DNA from: Gammaproteobacteria bacterium
GTDB lineage: Bacteria > Pseudomonadota > Gammaproteobacteria > Pseudomonadales > Azotimanducaceae
Direction of reading: 5' to 3'
Length of the DNA: 8,609 bases
Assembly (NCBI GenBank): GCA_002725095.1
Contig: PBQQ01000043.1
Coordinates: forward strand, 10,044-18,652
Shown: positions 6,182 to 8,609 of the stretch, in pieces
Layout: the number at the start of each line of letters is the position of its first letter
How positions within the stretch are numbered: position 1 is the first letter of the stretch
Made by a program: the position numbers and the translations under genes
Notes under the pieces: model-generated
What the model was told of the DNA's origin: nothing
What the model saw: the letters and a program-made list of their open reading frames with translations, nothing else
The model's database searches: none

Positions 6182-6895
6182 CTAATGAGCCTCATTACGA
6201 AAGTACATGACCACACTTTTTCCCATGATGGGGTTGAGCAGTCGGTCTAAGGTGCGCGTGATCCACGGTTTGTGCATCAGATCCCACACTAACAATCGAT
6301 GGTAATGAGTAATGACGGGGGTGTTCTCGCCGCGTTGCCAGAAGGCACAGCGCAGCCACCAATAGGGTACGTGCAGGCTGTGGGCCCAGTGCCGAGACAA
6401 AAACCGCATGCGTAAATTTAGCACCGCATTCTTAAGTTGGGAGGTTCTAAATATCCGCAGGTGCCCGCCAGGAACCTCGTGATAAGCACGGCTGAGCAGC
6501 CAGCAGACCCATTCGGGAAAGTACCTCGGTACGCTGACTGCGAACAGCCCTCCGGGCTTGAGCACGCGTTTTATTTCAGTCAAAACGCTGTCGTAGTCGA
6601 CGATGTGTTCGAGCACCTCGGAACAAATAACATGATCAAAGCTATGGTCGTTGAAGGGTAACTTTAGGCCCGACGCCTGCACGAAATTGCACTGAGTTTG
6701 TTCACCAAAGTCAAAATCGTCGAGGCGTTGTTGTGCGGTCATAAGATCGCTGTGGCTTAAGTCGAGGCCGGCCACGTGGATGTCCGCCCCCAACCTTGCG
6801 CTGATGCTGTGGCGGCCTTCGCCGCACCCTAAATCCAGCACCGCGTCTCCGGGGCGAAAATTTAATCGGTCGAAATCTATCGTTTCTAGACTCAC
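6182..6895 (-). CDS. Class I SAM-dependent methyltransferase (Methyltransf_11 type)
   Basis: This 237-residue cytoplasmic methyltransferase probably has a glycan or lipid acceptor, judging by its neighbours. Motif I VLDLGCGEG is at residues 19-27, the ribose-binding acid is Asp45 (GLDLS), and the post-I region FDHVICSEVLEHI is at 86-98, followed by LKPGGLFAVSVP (112-123). The C-terminal third (about 125-235) is the unusual part. It is rich in Trp, Tyr, His and Arg, with HSLHVPYWWLRCAF, HYHRLLVWDL and LLNPIMGKSVVMYF, and is likely the acceptor-binding or membrane-surface region. These blocks match, from memory, a conserved actinobacterial protein found beside GT4 and QW-barrel genes. The start codon is GTG, 4 bases after the glycosyltransferase stop (TAA-TACT-GTG), with no good Shine-Dalgarno site, pointing to coupled translation. 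Confidence 0.9.
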   Translation of the reverse strand: MSLETIDFDRLNFRPGDAVLDLGCGEGRHSISARLGADIHVAGLDLSHSDLMTAQQRLDDFDFGEQTQCNFVQASGLKLPFNDHSFDHVICSEVLEHIVDYDSVLTEIKRVLKPGGLFAVSVPRYFPEWVCWLLSRAYHEVPGGHLRIFRTSQLKNAVLNLRMRFLSRHWAHSLHVPYWWLRCAFWQRGENTPVITHYHRLLVWDLMHKPWITRTLDRLLNPIMGKSVVMYFRNEAH

Positions 6896-6899
6896 AGTA

Positions 6900-8189
6900 T
6901 TATCTCAAGGTTGAGCGAATGGCGTGGTAGTAGTCGGTAAGCTGTGCCGCCACAGTATCCCAATTAAAGTTTTGCAAAATACGCTGACGGCCCTGTAAAG
7001 CCAACCGATCGCGCAGTTGCGGGTCGTTCAGTAGGTTGCGAATGCCCTCAGCAAGCGCTCGGGCATTTTTGCACGGCACAATAATACCTGCATCGCCTAC
7101 GACTTCGGGCAAGGCGCCGCCAGAGGTTGAAACAACGGCAACTTCGCACGCCATGGCCTCGGCGGCAGGAAAACCGAAACCCTCATATTCGGACGGCACC
7201 ACAGCAATACTTGCGCGCGCATAAAGTGCTGCAATGTCGTTCGCGTCAATGCCATGGTGAAACTCGATGCGTGACTTTAGGCCAGTGGACTCTATGCGGT
7301 TATCGGTGGGCCCACCTGGGTTTGGTTTGCCGATAAAGGTGAGCTTGAGATCAGGAAATTCATCCACTAGTAGCGCCACCGCTTCCAAAAGGTAGCGTGT
7401 GCCTTTGAGCGGCTGATCGGCGCTGGCGGTGGTGATCAGGTGCATAGGTTCGCGGTTTACATCGGACCTCGGCGCAAACGTTGTGCTGTCCACGCCGTTG
7501 TATACGACAGTGAGTCGCTCCGCCGCGACAGCGAAGTCTGCGCTTATGTCGACCTTGGAGTTTTCACTGACGGTAACGATATTTTCCAGTTTCTTAGCGA
7601 CGCGTATCTGCATGCGCAAGAACATATGCCAGCGTTTAATCAACAGTCGCATGCCCCAGTTTTTTTCGTGGGCCAGCGCGATGGCGCGGTCGTAGGTAAT
7701 GGGGTGATGAATCGTCGAGACCACTGGTACGCCGCGGCGCTGTAGGGTCAGCAGAGCTGGCGCTAAAGATTGATTATCGTGGATTAGGTCATAGTGATTA
7801 CCGTATCGTTGCAGATGACGCAGTAATCTGCGACCAAACGTGTAGGGTTCTGGAAAGCCGCCTGAATTAAATGACAGCCACTCGAACAGATCCGTAGCGC
7901 TCAGCAGATGTCGCCATTGCAATGCTTTAAACGGTTTTTCTGCCGCGAATAAATTGAGGCCGGGCAGTTTAATTAAGTTAATGCCTTCATCGAGTTCGGG
8001 ATAAGGCTCGCCAGAGATCACGTCGACCTTATGCCCAGCATTAGTCAAAGCCCTAGCCAGATATTTTAGGTAGATGCCCTGACCGCCACTGTACGGGTTG
8101 CTGCGGTAGCCGAGCAGCGCAATGTTCAAGGAACGGTTCGATGCAAGGGTCTTAGACGACGCGTCTGGTGCTTCCTCACACGATGGCAT
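6900..8189 (-). CDS. GT4-family glycosyltransferase
   Basis: This 429-residue GT-B retaining glycosyltransferase transfers a sugar from a nucleotide sugar, probably at the cytoplasmic side. The N-terminal domain starts at about residue 21 (LNIALLGYRS) and contains the glycine loop YSGGQGIY (33-40). The C-terminal domain begins near residue 245 and holds SADQPLKGTRYLLEA and the EX7E signature, Glu336 to Glu344 in EYEGFGFPAAEAMA. The donor-site segment GGALPEVVGDAGIIV follows. The first 20 residues are a polar extension before the Rossmann strand. I kept the ATG at 8189 because AGGGA lies 8 bases before it, and the only near in-frame alternative (TTG at residue 21) has no site. There is no signal peptide or membrane helix. 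It is first in a three-gene operon and faces the metR-like gene across 192 bp. Donor and acceptor are unknown; relatives I recall are mycobacterial RfbU-like proteins such as Rv0225. Confidence 0.93.
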   Translation of the reverse strand: MPSCEEAPDASSKTLASNRSLNIALLGYRSNPYSGGQGIYLKYLARALTNAGHKVDVISGEPYPELDEGINLIKLPGLNLFAAEKPFKALQWRHLLSATDLFEWLSFNSGGFPEPYTFGRRLLRHLQRYGNHYDLIHDNQSLAPALLTLQRRGVPVVSTIHHPITYDRAIALAHEKNWGMRLLIKRWHMFLRMQIRVAKKLENIVTVSENSKVDISADFAVAAERLTVVYNGVDSTTFAPRSDVNREPMHLITTASADQPLKGTRYLLEAVALLVDEFPDLKLTFIGKPNPGGPTDNRIESTGLKSRIEFHHGIDANDIAALYARASIAVVPSEYEGFGFPAAEAMACEVAVVSTSGGALPEVVGDAGIIVPCKNARALAEGIRNLLNDPQLRDRLALQGRQRILQNFNWDTVAAQLTDYYHAIRSTLR

Positions 8190-8381
8190 GTGGTGGATCC
8201 CTATTTTATGGATTGAGGCGAACCGTCGAGCGGGCCGATCATAAAGGACTTAAATCGTTAGCGAAACCGCTTGCTGCATGTTGATAACACTGCGAAAGCT
8301 TATTGATTCAGATCCGAAATGACAGGCGCTCTTAATATTAATAAACTGCATGTTCAAATCGTGGAAAAATGAAAATTAATC
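8190..8381. other. Divergent intergenic region between the glycosyltransferase operon and metR-like gene
   Basis: This 192-bp stretch must carry promoters for both directions. It is more AT-rich towards the metR side. Visible elements are a perfect 10-bp palindrome TTAATATTAA (8332-8341), a short inverted repeat TGTT-GAT-AACA (8279-8289) and AGCG-AAAC-CGCT (8260-8271). None matches a known operator closely, and I could not assign a convincing -35/-10 pair in either direction. No terminator, ORF or RNA gene is seen. Confidence 0.5.
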
Positions 8382-8382
8382 A
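8370..8382. promoter_or_regulatory. Possible MetR box overlapping the metR-like start
   Basis: TGAAAATTAATCA matches 7 of 8 fixed bases of the enterobacterial MetR consensus TGAA-N5-TTCA. It ends on the A of the metR-like start codon, where binding would repress its own gene. A 7/8 match is expected by chance in several percent of regions this size, so this is only a candidate. Confidence 0.25.
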
Positions 8383-8609
8383 TGTCTCAAGTCGAGCTCA
8401 GACATCTGCGGACTCTGGTCGCTCTGCGCGACACGGGTAGTTTGGTGGAAGCGGCGGAGCGCGTGCACCTCACTCAATCTGCTCTTTCTCATCAAATGAA
8501 AGAGTTGGAAACTCGCATCGGCTGTGCCTTGTTCGTCCGTAAGACGCGGCCAGTTCGCTTTACCAGTGCGGGCAACCGGCTATTGGCGCTTGCGGATCAG
8601 ACGTTGCCA
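8382..8609 (+). CDS. metR: MetR-like LysR-family transcriptional regulator (3' end outside window)
   Basis: The first 76 codons of a LysR-type regulator run to the window edge. They form the winged helix-turn-helix: LRHLRTLVALRDTGSLVEAA, then the recognition region LTQSALSHQMKELE, then the wing LFVRKTRPVRFTSAGNRLL. The blocks TQSALSHQ and LFVRK-RP-RFT match E. coli MetR closely, better than other LysR groups I know. MetR activates methionine-synthesis genes (metE, metA, metF, glyA) with homocysteine as coeffector. The ATG at 8382 is the only start in this frame after a stop at 8370-8372; no strong Shine-Dalgarno site is seen. It is transcribed away from the glycosyltransferase operon. The effector domain lies outside the window, so the MetR assignment rests on the DNA-binding part alone. 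Confidence 0.85.
   Translation, partial: MSQVELRHLRTLVALRDTGSLVEAAERVHLTQSALSHQMKELETRIGCALFVRKTRPVRFTSAGNRLLALADQTLP

Noticed and set aside
8190..8220. TAAAAT on the - strand as the glycosyltransferase -10 box
   Set aside because: It lies so close to the ATG that transcription would start after the Shine-Dalgarno site, and no -35 match is found at proper spacing.
8332..8341. Palindrome TTAATATTAA as an operator
   Set aside because: A 10-bp A/T-only palindrome is easily found by chance in AT-rich intergenic DNA and matches no specific operator known to me.

Overview
The window looks like chromosome from a proteobacterium, most likely a marine-type gammaproteobacterium. The evidence is mid-range GC (mid-50s by eye), dense gene packing, ATG/GTG starts with Shine-Dalgarno sites, and a divergent gene whose N-terminus reads like MetR, a LysR-type regulator typical of gammaproteobacteria. 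No RNA gene, insertion sequence, CRISPR array or phage gene is visible. Everything here is sequence reading plus memory of protein families; no search was run.

Region 1 (1-4327, + strand) is the downstream part of an acyl-CoA carboxylase operon. In order it holds the C-terminal half of a biotin carboxylase, a free-standing 73-residue biotin carrier protein, a crotonase-family enoyl-CoA hydratase, a PccB/MccB-like carboxyltransferase, and a short-chain dehydrogenase of the MFE-2 (3R)-hydroxyacyl-CoA dehydrogenase type. Together they could carboxylate an acyl- or enoyl-CoA and then hydrate and oxidise it. The substrate cannot be read from the sequence.

Region 2 (4352-5165, + strand, same direction and closely spaced) holds a 62-residue two-helix membrane protein and a Methyltransf_24-type SAM methyltransferase. 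Region 3 (5130-8189, - strand) is a tight three-gene operon: GT4 glycosyltransferase, then a class I SAM methyltransferase, then an alpha/alpha-barrel protein with QW-like repeats of the kind usually auto-named 'prenyltransferase'. The + strand methyltransferase and the - strand barrel gene overlap tail to tail by 36 bp. From memory, these four families (GT4, Methyltransf_11-like, QW barrel, Methyltransf_24-like) form a recurrent neighbourhood in actinobacteria with no function known to me. Here one member is inverted and sits at the end of the carboxylase transcript. This four-gene set is the best candidate for an undescribed system, plausibly building or capping a methylated glycan or glycolipid.

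Region 4 (8190-8609) is a 192-bp divergent intergenic region followed by the first 76 codons of the metR-like gene. MetR senses homocysteine and controls methionine supply in the species studied, so its position opposite an operon that includes a SAM methyltransferase is suggestive but unproven.
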